DNA of 64,000 bases from Grimontia hollisae CIP 101886. GTDB taxonomy: Bacteria > Pseudomonadota > Gammaproteobacteria > Enterobacterales > Vibrionaceae. This document shows, in pieces, positions 43,256 to 52,920 of this stretch (the first letter of the stretch is position 1; every line of letters begins with the position of its first letter). The stretch lies in NCBI RefSeq assembly GCF_000176515.1, contig NZ_ADAQ01000010.1, forward strand, positions 124,001 to 188,000. Reading direction: 5' to 3'. The translations under genes were made by a program, and so were the position numbers. The notes beneath the pieces are model-generated. The model saw only the letters and a list, made by a program, of their open reading frames with translations. It was not told the origin of the DNA and did no database searches.

Positions 43256-44912
43256 GACAAACACGGTTCTGCCCCAGTTTTGCAGCTGTCGCTCTTAGTT
43301 GTTTAGCCCCTTTAAGCACTTTCTTGTTGTTGGAAAATAGAGAAACTGAATCTTGGGTTACCCCTACACTGATAGTAACACGCTGATAATGGATAGAATT
43401 CGTATTGGAAATATTCAGGTGGTAAACCGCGCGAACCATATTTTCAGAAATTTCGCGCAATACCAGAACATCATCATGCAACAGCAACATCGAGAATCGA
43501 CCTGATCCGGCGTAACCCATCATGCCGGGCAGATGATGGAGGGTTGGGGACTCCAACACATCTGCGACTTTTTTCACCAGATTGATGGCAGCCATATTGC
43601 CACATAATTTTCGATAGCCGTGAAAGGCATCAATTTCTATCGAGATAGCCGCCACTTTCTGCTTGGTTTTCCGGGCTTGTTTTACCAAACCTGGTATTGC
43701 AATCATCAGTGCCTGTTGGTTTGGTAAACCCGTTTCTTTATCGCTGGTGTTCATCCAACGTTCAACCTGCTTTTTAGTAAACAGTTTTTGCTTCAGTGTT
43801 TTCAGCTCACTCACGTGACGGCTGTTAACATCCAGCAACTCTTCAAAACGCGCTTTTGCCGTCTCCGTTTCACGCAACTTAACGATTTTCTGGCAAACAG
43901 AAGCAGCCAACAGTTTAATAGCTTCTTTCTTTGGCTCATCAAGCGGGGTTTTATAGAGCAGGTTGTCACCGGCTATCCAACCAATACACTCATCGACGTT
44001 CCACATCGCCATCATGACGTTCCAGCCAACCCCGACCTGCTCAGTACCAAAGTAAAGCGGCACATTCTCCTTAACGATAAGCTCATTCTTTTTAGTAAAG
44101 GCTTCTTCCATAAATAGGGTATTGGGCATTTCCTGACAAAACTCAGAGCGATCAACAACATTGCCATGAGGATCTGTACCCCAGGTTCCCCACATCTTTT
44201 GGGCTTCCAAATCACAGAGGAATATTCCCATGCGGTCAACTTGTAAGCGATCACGTCCCAGCTCAACTGCAATACGGCACAGGGAATGAATCGTTGTCGC
44301 TTTGGTAAAACGAAGGGATATTTCGTGCAGATTTTTCAGGTATGCCAGTTGAGAAGCCAATGTGTGGTTGTTTAAAGCGAGATTGAGTTCACTCCGGCGA
44401 CTACAGGTAGTTTGCTGACTTAACCGGTGTGCGAGCACTTTGCATTTCATGTGAGCATCAACATTTTTTAGCAGCCATTTGAAGTGCTCCGGTTTGAACC
44501 TGCGCTGCAACATTGTCGTTTCTGACTCTATCAACAGGTAACCCAACCTTTCTTCCCCTTTATACAGGGGAATGACTGCATGTTCCCATTGGTCATCGTT
44601 TTGTTGCCAGTCTGCGTTAAAAGGTAACCCAGATATAAACGAAAATTGCTCCCTGCGCTGGCACGCCAGACGTGCCCAATCAATGTAATAGCCACTGTAC
44701 TCTTCGGTAGGCTTAAAAGAAGGGTAAAAGCTGAAAACAGACTGAGTTTGGCTGGCTGCCAGTTTGAGTTCATCCTCTATCCATACAAAAAGCGCAATAT
44801 TTTCAATATTATTCTGACGATCCAGCCGACGAAAAATATCCTCGCACCATTTTTCAAACGTGCTGTTGGACTCCTCGAGTGCATACGTTTTAAGTGCTTC
44901 AGAACTTTCCAT
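43248..44912 (-). CDS. GAF-domain protein with degenerate GGDEF domain
   Basis: The 554-residue cytosolic protein has an N-terminal GAF-like region (about 20-140), a second GAF region (about 190-340, DRLQVDRMGIFLCDLEAQKMWG) and a coiled linker (about 345-385). Its diguanylate-cyclase fold (about 395-550) starts DKETGLPNQQALM. The signature is GSGRF instead of GGDEF (near residue 469), and the metal-binding Asp region reads SIEIDAFHGYRKL. Cyclase activity is therefore unlikely; a signalling or nucleotide-binding role is possible. ATG at 44912 is chosen; the in-frame TTG six bases earlier is less likely. It is divergent from rnb. Confidence 0.9.
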   Translation of the reverse strand: MESSEALKTYALEESNSTFEKWCEDIFRRLDRQNNIENIALFVWIEDELKLAASQTQSVFSFYPSFKPTEEYSGYYIDWARLACQRREQFSFISGLPFNADWQQNDDQWEHAVIPLYKGEERLGYLLIESETTMLQRRFKPEHFKWLLKNVDAHMKCKVLAHRLSQQTTCSRRSELNLALNNHTLASQLAYLKNLHEISLRFTKATTIHSLCRIAVELGRDRLQVDRMGIFLCDLEAQKMWGTWGTDPHGNVVDRSEFCQEMPNTLFMEEAFTKKNELIVKENVPLYFGTEQVGVGWNVMMAMWNVDECIGWIAGDNLLYKTPLDEPKKEAIKLLAASVCQKIVKLRETETAKARFEELLDVNSRHVSELKTLKQKLFTKKQVERWMNTSDKETGLPNQQALMIAIPGLVKQARKTKQKVAAISIEIDAFHGYRKLCGNMAAINLVKKVADVLESPTLHHLPGMMGYAGSGRFSMLLLHDDVLVLREISENMVRAVYHLNISNTNSIHYQRVTISVGVTQDSVSLFSNNKKVLKGAKQLRATAAKLGQNRVCLD

Positions 44913-45163
44913 AAACAACCCACTTCATCCCTGTGTTGACTGCGCCTCATTTTGTCATTGTTACGACATTTGGCATTCACGCTCCCTTAACTTTGGGATG
45001 TATATTGATGTTTTTATTCTGTTTCAATACGTAGCTTCTCAGTTTTCTCTCCCCCTTATCCAAGTACGCAGCCACTGACGACACACAGGATTAATGTGTG
45101 ACTGCTTGGTTTTGACGGTGTGAATCCGTATAGTGTGTGGGTTCACAATCTGAGACCAGGCTA

Positions 45164-47161
45164 ATGTTTCAAGACAATCCATTACTCGCACAATTAAAAC
45201 AGCAAATCAAAGAGACCATTCCAAAAAAAGAAGGCTCAATCAAAGCAACAGAAAAAGGCTTTGGCTTCCTCGAGGTCGACAGTAAAACAAGCTACTTCAT
45301 CCCCCCTGCATACATGAAAAAAGTGATGCACGGGGACAAAGTCGTCGCGCTTATCCGCACCGAAAATGACAAAGAAGTCGCTGAACCTGACGAGCTGCTG
45401 GAGCAGTCAATCGATCGTTTTATTGGCCGTGTGAAAATGATCCGCAACAAGCTGAATGTGGTGCCGGATAACCCTCAGCTGAAAGACGCCATTCGTGCAA
45501 AAACTAAAAAAGGATTGAGTCATGATGCACTTGCCGAAGGCGATTGGGTGGTCGCAACACTCATTCAGCATCCACTGAAGGGTGACAATAACTTTTTCTG
45601 TGAAATCAGTGAAAAAATCACGGATGCCAACGACAAGATCGCCCCTTGGTGGGTGACGTTAGCCAAGCACAATCTTCCAAACCAGGAACCAGCCCCTCAA
45701 TCCGGCTGGGAAATGTTGGATGAATCGCTGACTCGTGAAGACCTAACAGGACTGCCATTCATTACTATCGACAGTGAATCGACCAAAGATATGGACGATG
45801 CCTTGCACACGGTTGCTAATGCCGATGGCACATTTACACTGACAATAGCAATTGCCGATCCGACAGCGTATGTCGCACAAGGCACTGACCTGGATAAAGA
45901 AGCGCGCGCGCGTGGCTTTACGATTTACCTGCCAGGTCGCAATATTCCCATGCTCCCACGTGAGCTGAGTGACGATCTTTGCTCGCTGCGCGAAGAAGAA
46001 ATACGCCCGGCCCTGTGTTGCCGTGTTACTGTGCTTGCTGACGGCACGATTGCAGATGATGCAACATTCTTTGCTGCCACAATCAAATCACAGGGTCGTC
46101 TGGCTTATGATAATGTTTCCGATCTTCTGGAAACCGGTCGCTGTGACAAATGGACACCTTCAGAGGTGATTGCCGAACAAATCAATGCACTTCACGGTTT
46201 GGCGAAAGCACGTATTGCTTGGCGTGAAGCCAATGCGGTGACGTTTCCTGACCGCCCCGACTACCGTTTCGAGTTGAGTGAAGACAACGACGTTATCGCC
46301 ATTCACGTTGACTTCCGCCGTATCGCCAACCGTATGGTTGAAGAAGCGATGATCACAGCCAACATCTGCGCCGGCCGAACATTGCGCGAACACTTTGGCT
46401 TCGGTGTTTTCAACACTCACTCGGGGTTTGCGCCAGAGAAAATCGTAGATGCGGTTGAATTGCTCAACAGTCATGGCGGTGAAGTGACTGCCGAAGCCCT
46501 AGCAACACTTGACGGTTTCAGTGCATTGAGACGCTGGTTGAATGAACAGGAAACAACGTATCTAGATAACCGTATCCGCAAGTACCAATCCTACAGTGAA
46601 ATAGGGAACACTCCTGCACCTCACTTCGCAATGGGTTTGGACGTTTACGCAACCTGGACATCACCAATCCGTAAATACGGGGATATGGTTAACCACCGCT
46701 TGCTCAAAGCGATTATCCGTGGCGAAAATTCAGCACAGACACCCGATGAAACGATCGGTGAAGAACTCGCCCTGCACCGCAAACACCATCGTATGGCGGA
46801 ACGTGATGTCGCAGATTGGCTGTATGTCCGGCTGCTAAAAGATAGCGTAGAAGCAAAAACCACGTTCACGGCAGAGATCTTCGATATTAACCGTGCGGGC
46901 ATGCGTGTGCGACTGTTGGAAAATGGCGCAATGGCCTTCATTCCCGCACCAATGATTGTTGATAACAAGGATCGTATCGAATGTAATGGCGATCTCGGCA
47001 CCATCTCTGTCGATGGCACGACAGAATTCCAGTTAGGCGATACTATCGAAGTAGTGCTAATAGACGTGAAGGAGCCTACCCGCTCTATCATTGGTAAGCC
47101 CACCCGTGAATTTGCGGTCATCGCTGAAAAAGCAGGAGAAGCGGAAGAAAAAAGCAAATAA
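45164..47161 (+). CDS. rnb: Ribonuclease II
   Basis: The 665-residue exoribonuclease begins [15 protein letters not shown], as E. coli RNase II does; this fixed the ATG at 45164. Cold-shock-like domains lie at about 20-180. The catalytic RNB domain has [15 protein letters not shown] (metal-binding Asp cluster), NYLPG-like [36 protein letters not shown] and [20 protein letters not shown]-terminal S1 domain follows (about 560-645, [19 protein letters not shown]). It degrades RNA processively from 3' to 5'. It is slightly longer than the 644-residue E. coli enzyme owing to a charged tail. Confidence 0.97.
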   Translation: MFQDNPLLAQLKQQIKETIPKKEGSIKATEKGFGFLEVDSKTSYFIPPAYMKKVMHGDKVVALIRTENDKEVAEPDELLEQSIDRFIGRVKMIRNKLNVVPDNPQLKDAIRAKTKKGLSHDALAEGDWVVATLIQHPLKGDNNFFCEISEKITDANDKIAPWWVTLAKHNLPNQEPAPQSGWEMLDESLTREDLTGLPFITIDSESTKDMDDALHTVANADGTFTLTIAIADPTAYVAQGTDLDKEARARGFTIYLPGRNIPMLPRELSDDLCSLREEEIRPALCCRVTVLADGTIADDATFFAATIKSQGRLAYDNVSDLLETGRCDKWTPSEVIAEQINALHGLAKARIAWREANAVTFPDRPDYRFELSEDNDVIAIHVDFRRIANRMVEEAMITANICAGRTLREHFGFGVFNTHSGFAPEKIVDAVELLNSHGGEVTAEALATLDGFSALRRWLNEQETTYLDNRIRKYQSYSEIGNTPAPHFAMGLDVYATWTSPIRKYGDMVNHRLLKAIIRGENSAQTPDETIGEELALHRKHHRMAERDVADWLYVRLLKDSVEAKTTFTAEIFDINRAGMRVRLLENGAMAFIPAPMIVDNKDRIECNGDLGTISVDGTTEFQLGDTIEVVLIDVKEPTRSIIGKPTREFAVIAEKAGEAEEKSK

Positions 47162-47176
47162 TTCCAGCTCATCTAA

Positions 47177-47203
47177 AAAGCCAGACAAACGTCTGGCTTT
47201 TTT
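47177..47203 (+). terminator. Rho-independent terminator of rnb
   Basis: AAAGCCAGAC and GTCTGGCTTT form a 10-base stem around AAAC, followed by TTTT. It starts 16 bases after the rnb stop. Confidence 0.95.
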
Positions 47204-47227
47204 TGTTTTTAGCTATCATCAGGCAAT

Positions 47228-47410
47228 AAAAAACCCGGACCATGGAAGCCGGGTATGTGGTTACTTTGTTTGACTTTTCACGCAGCAAGCGAGAGTAAAG
47301 TCCAGCTATGCAGTAACGCCAAAAATTGGACCAATCATTAGGATGTCGGCGGCCAAACCAATGCCTTATGATTGTTTGATGTCCAAAGGGTTTGTGGATA
47401 CAAACCTTAT
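47228..47410 (-). ncRNA. Candidate small RNA (or tiny peptide transcript)
   Basis: On the minus strand a TATAAT box (plus 47412-47417) is followed by a likely start near 47405. A 5' hairpin GGTTTG-TATCCA-CAAACC comes next, and the unit ends at a terminator stem ACCCGG/CCGGGT with TTTTTT (47228-47254). That would make an RNA of about 175-180 bases. A 16-codon frame (TTG start, AADILMIGPIFGVTA) lies inside, but it is too short to trust. No clear -35 box was seen. I do not recognise a known sRNA. Confidence 0.45.
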
Positions 47411-47417
47411 TATTATA

Positions 47418-47982
47418 AGACGAATTCTATTAATTTTTGCTTAACCGCGGATGAACCAAGGCATAAGCATATTAATACGATATTATCGTCAAATTTGTCT
47501 TTACTCGCAATTTAAAACTTCGCTCAGCCCAAAACACAAAGAAACCTGTGACAAAAATCTCAAAAACACATCTTAACTATAAAAAATTGTCAACAAAATG
47601 AAGACCGATTGTTTCCAATAACATTTTTCATTCAATGCGTTACATTCAGTGTAGTTAGCAACCTTCGGTATACCAAATTAGGTGGTCGATACAATGGAAA
47701 GGCCCCCTATCGCTTTGGTAACGTTTCCCTCTAAAGGCATGAATTACTCAGTGTTCACCTAACAGACGTTTGCGGCGATTTTCAAACACATGCAGCCAAG
47801 GACAACCCACCCTAACCGCTTTTTAAGTTATACCCACAACCTAACGTGTTTTTGCATCCAACCTCCACACAGCGTTCTGCTAGTATCTAACATACTGATT
47901 TTTATATTTATGCCGACGCTACCAGAATGATCGTTTATCTGTCATATTCGTAACATGCATGCAAAGACCTAAAGAGAATGAT
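47418..47982. other. Gene-free AT-rich intergenic stretch
   Basis: About 560 bases between the candidate small RNA and folM contain no reading frame that looks coding on either strand. GCTTTGGTAACGT near 47711 recurs near 41000, without clear meaning. Promoter elements for folM are presumed here but not identified. Confidence 0.4.
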
Positions 47983-48696
47983 ATGACTGAAAAGACAATT
48001 GTAATCACCGGGGCCGGACAAAGAATTGGACTTGCGCTCGCGATCCATTTTCAGCAGCAAGGCTATGGTGTGATCGCCTCCTACCGTTCAGAGAAACCGG
48101 GCGTAAACATACTAAGGGAAGCAGGTGTGACGTGCATTCAGGCAGATTTTTCCACGGATAAAGCAATCCATGATTTCGCCCGTGAACTTGCCGCGCGTAA
48201 TGTGATAATTCGGGCACTCATTCACAATGCATCAGACTGGAACGCGGAAAGCAAGACTGATGATTACGCCACCCTTCTGGATGCTATGATGCAAATCCAT
48301 GTTAAAACGCCCTACCTATTGAACCTGGCCCTGGCACCCTTTATGGCAAAAGAAAGGCCTGCCGGATCTGATATCATTCACTTTACCGATTATGTCGTCC
48401 GCAAAGGCAGTGAAAAACATATTGCCTATGCAGCCAGCAAAGCCGCACTGGATAATCTGACCCTTTCCTTTGCCCAGAAATTAGCGCCAGCTGTTAAAGT
48501 GAACAGTATTGCCCCTGCCCTCATTATGTTTAATGAAAGGGATGATGAAACATACAGGGCAAAGGCATTGTCTAAATCTCTGATGGGGATTGCACCCGGT
48601 GAGCAGGAGGTGATTAATGCGGTCGAGTTTATCTTGAACAGTCGCTATATGACCGGACAGAGTATCAATCTGGACGGTGGCCGAGCACTCAAATAA
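47983..48696 (+). CDS. folM: Dihydromonapterin reductase FolM
   Basis: A 237-residue short-chain dehydrogenase with [16 protein letters not shown] (the TGxxxRIG form typical of pteridine reductases), [43 protein letters not shown] and [15 protein letters not shown] (YxxxK). It matches E. coli FolM closely. FolM reduces dihydromonapterin to tetrahydromonapterin, a pterin cofactor, with NADPH. ATG at 47983 with GAGAA upstream fits the family start better than an in-frame ATG 24 bases earlier. folX follows, giving both tailoring steps of the monapterin pathway. Confidence 0.95.
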   Translation: MTEKTIVITGAGQRIGLALAIHFQQQGYGVIASYRSEKPGVNILREAGVTCIQADFSTDKAIHDFARELAARNVIIRALIHNASDWNAESKTDDYATLLDAMMQIHVKTPYLLNLALAPFMAKERPAGSDIIHFTDYVVRKGSEKHIAYAASKAALDNLTLSFAQKLAPAVKVNSIAPALIMFNERDDETYRAKALSKSLMGIAPGEQEVINAVEFILNSRYMTGQSINLDGGRALK

Positions 48697-48730
48697 GCCC
48701 GCTCTTATACCTACGTATGGAAACTACACT

Positions 48731-49093
48731 ATGCAAAACGCCGTTATCAAAATTACCAATCTTCGTTTGCGCACCTATATTGGTTTCAACCCGGAGGAAC
48801 AGCAGAAAAAACAAGACGTTGTACTCAATATAGAAATCCATTATCCGGGTCAGAAAGCCTGTATTAATGACAATGTTGAAGAAGCACTCAATTACAAGGT
48901 GATCACCAAGGCTATCATCGACCATGTTGAAAATGGCCGATTCCTTTTGTTAGAAAAATTGGTGTCGAGTGTCTTAGATATTGCACGTTCACACCATTGG
49001 GTAACGTATGCCAATGTCACTATCGACAAGCCTCACGCCCTACGTTTCGCGGATTCCGTATCACTCAGCCTGAGCTGGAAACAGGAAGAGTGA
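48731..49093 (+). CDS. folX: Dihydroneopterin triphosphate 2'-epimerase FolX
   Basis: The 120-residue protein matches E. coli Fol[85 protein letters not shown]. FolX converts 7,8-dihydroneopterin triphosphate to dihydromonapterin triphosphate and shares the FolB aldolase fold. It lies 34 bases after folM, so the pair probably forms an operon. The ATG at 48731 starts the conserved region; an in-frame upstream start overlapping folM is not needed. Confidence 0.95.
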   Translation: MQNAVIKITNLRLRTYIGFNPEEQQKKQDVVLNIEIHYPGQKACINDNVEEALNYKVITKAIIDHVENGRFLLLEKLVSSVLDIARSHHWVTYANVTIDKPHALRFADSVSLSLSWKQEE

Positions 49094-49221
49094 CGCTTAT
49101 TATACAAAGAGTGGGGTTCCATCAATTTTTTAGAATAAGTTGTTCAGTTGCATCTGGTTCACCTACATTTAATGATGATTATAATTCTCATCAACAATTA
49201 ATGACAGGATACGGCTGAAAC

Positions 49222-49761
49222 ATGGAACACCCGAGGCAATATAATGCTGTTCTTCGCATCATTCACTGGCTAACAACTATTGTGGTCGTCGGCTTGTTTG
49301 CCGTCGGTTTGTGGATGGTTGACCTGACTTATTACAGTAATTGGTATAAAACGGCCCCTTATTGGCATAAGTCTATCGGCATTCTCCTTGCTGCCCTCAC
49401 TGTTTTCAGGCTAATTTGGCGCACACTGAAAGGCACACCAGCGATTGAAGGAAACCGGCTTGAAAAAGCAGGGGCCCATGCCGCGCACTACCTGATTTAT
49501 GTTCTTCTGTTTTTAATTTTTATATCCGGCTATTTGATTTCTACGTCTGACGGCAGAGCTATTGACGTTTTCACCTGGTTTTCAGTGCCTGCACTCGGTG
49601 AATTGTTTCCAAACCAGTCTGACATTGCCGGTACCATTCACTACTATGCTGCATTTGTGCTTATCGGATTAGCCATTTTGCATGCTGCAGCGGCACTAAA
49701 GCACCACTTCATCAATAAAGACAATACATTACGGAAAATGCTTGGAGATAAATCGCTATGA
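49222..49761 (+). CDS. Cytochrome b561
   Basis: The 179-residue inner-membrane protein has four hydrophobic helices and the b561 pattern. Heme-ligand histidines appear in LRIIHWLTTIVVVGLF, APYWHKSIGILLA and near IHYYAAFVLIGLAILHAAAALKHHF. It likely passes electrons between the quinone pool or superoxide and periplasmic partners, as CybB does. Its stop overlaps the yceI start (ATGA), an arrangement seen widely and implying joint function with the YceI lipocalin. Confidence 0.93.
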   Translation: MEHPRQYNAVLRIIHWLTTIVVVGLFAVGLWMVDLTYYSNWYKTAPYWHKSIGILLAALTVFRLIWRTLKGTPAIEGNRLEKAGAHAAHYLIYVLLFLIFISGYLISTSDGRAIDVFTWFSVPALGELFPNQSDIAGTIHYYAAFVLIGLAILHAAAALKHHFINKDNTLRKMLGDKSL

Positions 49762-50327
49762 AAAAGACACTTGTTGCTCTGGGACTCGCTGCGGCAACCC
49801 TGTTGCCAACCATGGCTTCAGCAGATGGCTATGTCATCGACACAAAAGGAGCACATGCATCCATCAACTTCAAAGTACCACATCTGGGCTACAGCTTTAT
49901 CAAAGGCCGTTTTAATAACTTTGAGGGCGAATTCTCCTACGATCCAGCGAAAGTGACCGACTCAAGCGTGGTTGTGACTGTCGACACCACAAGCCTGGAT
50001 TCAAACCATGCAGAGCGTGATAAGCACTTACGCAGTGGTGATTTTATCAACGCATCCAAGTTTTCTTCTGCGACGTTCAAGAGCACGTCGGTTGAAGAAA
50101 ACAGCGATGGCACACTGACCATCAATGGAGACCTGACACTGCACGGTAAAACGCATCCAATCTCCATTGCCGCTAACTTTATCGGCGCGGGCGAAGACCC
50201 GTGGGGCGGCTACCGCGCAGGTTTTGAAGGCACAACACGTATCGAACTGAAAGACTATGATATCGCGGTTATGGGGGCATCAAGCTATGTGGACCTAGAG
50301 CTGCATATTGAAGGTGTTCGTAAGTAA
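49758..50327 (+). CDS. yceI: YceI family periplasmic protein
   Basis: The 189-residue lipocalin-like protein has a Sec signal (MKKTLVALGLAAATLLPTMASA). Family landmarks are YVIDTKGAHASINFKVPHLGYS, GRFNNFEGEFSYDP, DSNHAERDKHLRSGDF and GDLTLHGKTHPI. YceI proteins bind isoprenoid chains such as polyprenyl quinone in a beta-barrel. Coupling with cytochrome b561 suggests a periplasmic quinone or redox-carrier role. A terminator follows 25 bases after the stop. Confidence 0.95.
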   Translation: MKKTLVALGLAAATLLPTMASADGYVIDTKGAHASINFKVPHLGYSFIKGRFNNFEGEFSYDPAKVTDSSVVVTVDTTSLDSNHAERDKHLRSGDFINASKFSSATFKSTSVEENSDGTLTINGDLTLHGKTHPISIAANFIGAGEDPWGGYRAGFEGTTRIELKDYDIAVMGASSYVDLELHIEGVRK

Positions 50328-50352
50328 TCTATAGACACTTCACTGCATTAAG

Positions 50353-50378
50353 TGGCAAGCACTAGCTTGCCATTTTTC
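50353..50378 (+). terminator. Rho-independent terminator of the b561-yceI unit
   Basis: TGGCAAGC and GCTTGCCA form an 8-base stem around ACTA, followed by TTTTT. Confidence 0.93.
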
Positions 50379-50510
50379 TTTCATCAGACGCACAAGTCCT
50401 ACCATTGACCACTCTGCTCCCTGACTCCCTACAGTTTCGATCCCGATCACACAAATACCCTTAACCAGCACGTAGAGTGTGGAGCTTATTTCTGCGCGTA
50501 TGGTGAAGCT

Positions 50511-51644
50511 ATGTTCAACCCTATCCTGTTTCGTCACCAGTTGCATAAGATGCCAGAACTGTCTGGCTTAGAATGCAATACCGAAGAGGTTATTGCTAAA
50601 ACACTGCGTGACTTTGGTTACATGCCATTAACAGGAATCGGTGGCCATGGCATTGTGGTTGATATTGATAGCGGTGAGCCGGGCCCGAACCTACTTTTCA
50701 GGGCAGATATTGATGCCTTACCGATACAAGAAATCTCATCACTCAGACATTGTTCTGTCAAAAACGGCATCATGCACGCTTGTGGCCACGATGGACATAC
50801 TGCAAGTCTGATGGCGTTGGCACATCGCTTATCCTGTTCACCGCTTCAGCGGGGCCGGGTTACCCTGCTGTTTCAGCCCTCGGAAGAAAACGGTTTAGGC
50901 GCCAGAGCCATGCTGGACGACAACCGATGGTCACCGGGCCAAATTGACTATGCTTTCGGCTATCACAATGTGCCGGGCTTTCCTTTGGGCCAGATGCTAT
51001 GTCGTGAAAACACTTTCTCCTGTGCATCTGCAGGTGTTGCGATCAAACTGGCAGGGAAAACAGCCCATGCCGCGTATTCAGAAACCGCCATCAACCCCAC
51101 ATCAGCCATTGCCGAATTAATACAATCTATCGAAACGTTACCCACATCTATCCCTCACAGTTTTACATTAGCGACCGTTGTTCACGTTAATCTGGGGCAA
51201 CCGACATTTGGCACAACACCTGCAACAGGAATGCTGATGGCAACATTGCGAAGTGACAGAAATAAGTGCCTTAGCTTTGTTTGTAAAGAAGTGGAAAAGC
51301 AGGCCCGCCATGTTGCTGAGCGCGATGGTTTAGCATTGGCTATTGAGTGGTTCGACAGGTTCAATGCGACCATTAATCACAGCGAGGCAAACATGCTGTT
51401 AAGACAAGCGTGTAAAGATCTGGGCTTTGACCACACCGATTTAGATGTTCCTATGCGCTGGTCAGAAGATTTTGCTGAATATTCCCACACATGGCCATCT
51501 GCATTTTTCGGGTTAGGTAGTGGTGCAGCCCATCCCCCACTTCATGACCCCCAATATGATTTCCCCGATGCCTTGATTGATATATCAAGCAAAATTTTTG
51601 AACAAATCATCCGGAATATGAACGGGCTAAACATTGCCATTTAA
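50511..51644 (+). CDS. M20-family amidohydrolase
   Basis: The 377-residue metallopeptidase-like amidohydrolase has RADIDALPI and HACGHDGHTASLM (metal ligands and catalytic Asp), QPSEENGLGARAMLDD (catalytic Glu and metal Glu), YGYHN-like FGYHNVPGFPLG and a dimerisation domain around KLAGKTAHAAYSETAINP. M20D members hydrolyse N-acyl amino acids, hippurate or IAA conjugates; the substrate here is unknown. Metal His near GLGSGAAHPPLHDP completes the site. It is monocistronic. Confidence 0.9.
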   Translation: MFNPILFRHQLHKMPELSGLECNTEEVIAKTLRDFGYMPLTGIGGHGIVVDIDSGEPGPNLLFRADIDALPIQEISSLRHCSVKNGIMHACGHDGHTASLMALAHRLSCSPLQRGRVTLLFQPSEENGLGARAMLDDNRWSPGQIDYAFGYHNVPGFPLGQMLCRENTFSCASAGVAIKLAGKTAHAAYSETAINPTSAIAELIQSIETLPTSIPHSFTLATVVHVNLGQPTFGTTPATGMLMATLRSDRNKCLSFVCKEVEKQARHVAERDGLALAIEWFDRFNATINHSEANMLLRQACKDLGFDHTDLDVPMRWSEDFAEYSHTWPSAFFGLGSGAAHPPLHDPQYDFPDALIDISSKIFEQIIRNMNGLNIAI

Positions 51645-51647
51645 ACT

Positions 51648-51687
51648 AAAAAAGCCACCAACATAGCACCATGTTGGCGGCATTTTA
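51648..51687. terminator. Bidirectional terminator between convergent genes
   Basis: GCCACCAACAT and ATGTTGGCGGC pair with one mismatch around a short loop. ATTTTAATT follows on the plus strand and GGCTTTTTTAG on the minus strand, so both the amidohydrolase and aroG can end here. Confidence 0.88.
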
Positions 51688-51703
51688 ATTAGAAACGTTT
51701 GTT

Positions 51704-52768
51704 TTATTTCTTCGTCGCGCGACGCTCCTGAACGGCATCAGCCAAAATGTTCAACACTTTCTCTGTATCTTCCCAGCCGATGCACGCATCAGTGATACTT
51801 TGTCCATAAGTCGTTGCTTTTCCATCCACCAAATCCTGACGGCCTTCCACCAGATTGCTTTCGATCATGACACCAAAAATAGCCTCATTACCGCCAGCGA
51901 TCTGGTTCGCAACATCTTCGCCCACAACTAACTGGCGCTTGAACTGTTTGCTGCTGTTTGCGTGGCTAAAGTCAATCATCACCTTGTTGCGAAGATTTGC
52001 AGCATTCAGTTGCGCAGTCACATCAGAAACATGTTCTGCAGAATAGTTCGGCTCTTTCCCCCCGCGTAGAATAATATGGCAATCTTCATTCCCTGAGGTT
52101 TCCACAATGGCCGAATGACCAAACTTGGTCACTGACAGAAAGTGGTGTGAGGAACTCGCTGAACGAATAGCGTCTGTTGCAATTTTAATGTTGCCATCAG
52201 TGCCATTCTTAAAGCCCACAGGACAAGACAGACCCGAAGCCAACTCACGGTGAACCTGTGATTCCGTAGTACGTGCACCGATAGCCCCCCAGCTGATCAA
52301 GTCACCCATGTATTGCGGTGTGATCATGTCCAGAAACTCCCCCGCTGCAGGCAACCCCATATCAGTGATATCTAACAACAGCTTACGGCCAATACGCAAG
52401 CCATCATTCAGTTTGAAGCTGTCGTCCATATAAGGGTCGTTAATCAATCCCTTCCAACCCACAGTGGTGCGCGGTTTTTCAAAGTAAACGCGCATGACGA
52501 TTTCCAGACGGTCGCTCAGCCGTTCACGGATCGCTTTGAGTTTTTTTCCATATTCCACTGCGGCTTCAGGGTCATGGATAGAGCATGGGCCAATAACCAC
52601 CAGCAGTCGATCGTCTTTATCATTCAGAATATTGTGAATCGCCTGACGGGCGTTATACACTGTTTCAGACGCTCTTTCCGTTGCCGGAAATTTCTCCAAT
52701 ATGGCAATCGGCGGTAAAAGTTCTTTAATATTGCTAATTCGAACATCGTCTGTTTGATGGAAGCTCAT
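51704..52768 (-). CDS. aroG: 3-deoxy-7-phosphoheptulonate synthase, AroG type
   Basis: The 354-residue class I DAHP synthase is nearly colinear with E. coli AroG: RISNIKELLPPIAILEKFPAT, LLVVIGPCSIHDP, MRVYFEKPRTTVGWKGLINDP, GAIGARTTESQVHRELASGL, VGFKNGTDGNIKIA, ILRGGKEPNYS and MIDFSHANSSKQF. It joins phosphoenolpyruvate and erythrose 4-phosphate in the first step of aromatic biosynthesis. The N-terminal tail resembles the feedback-regulated (Phe-type) isozyme. A TyrR-box-like dyad lies about 100 bases upstream. Confidence 0.96.
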   Translation of the reverse strand: MSFHQTDDVRISNIKELLPPIAILEKFPATERASETVYNARQAIHNILNDKDDRLLVVIGPCSIHDPEAAVEYGKKLKAIRERLSDRLEIVMRVYFEKPRTTVGWKGLINDPYMDDSFKLNDGLRIGRKLLLDITDMGLPAAGEFLDMITPQYMGDLISWGAIGARTTESQVHRELASGLSCPVGFKNGTDGNIKIATDAIRSASSSHHFLSVTKFGHSAIVETSGNEDCHIILRGGKEPNYSAEHVSDVTAQLNAANLRNKVMIDFSHANSSKQFKRQLVVGEDVANQIAGGNEAIFGVMIESNLVEGRQDLVDGKATTYGQSITDACIGWEDTEKVLNILADAVQERRATKK

Positions 52769-52867
52769 TCATTCACCCTGCTACATGCTTTCCGCTACGC
52801 GTCAATGACACAGCGGCGCGTTTTCCCTACTTGTTTTGCAATTAACTTATCGCCAATTTCTATCAAG

Positions 52868-52885
52868 TGCAAATCTATTTTTACG
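52868..52885. promoter_or_regulatory. Possible TyrR box upstream of aroG
   Basis: TGCAAA-N6-TTTACG differs at two positions from the TyrR consensus TGTAAA-N6-TTTACA. It lies 100-117 bases upstream of the aroG start. AroG is a TyrR target in E. coli. The match is imperfect and unsupported by other evidence. Confidence 0.4.
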
Positions 52886-52920
52886 CTTTCACGAAAATTA
52901 ATATTCTTCACTTTTGTTGA

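Noticed and set aside
47640..47760. Possible c-di-GMP (GEMM) riboswitch, prompted by CGTTACCAAAGC on the minus strand here and near 41000
   Set aside because: The conserved core of the riboswitch and its paired stems are not found, and no downstream minus-strand gene exists. The shared 12-13 bases may be chance.
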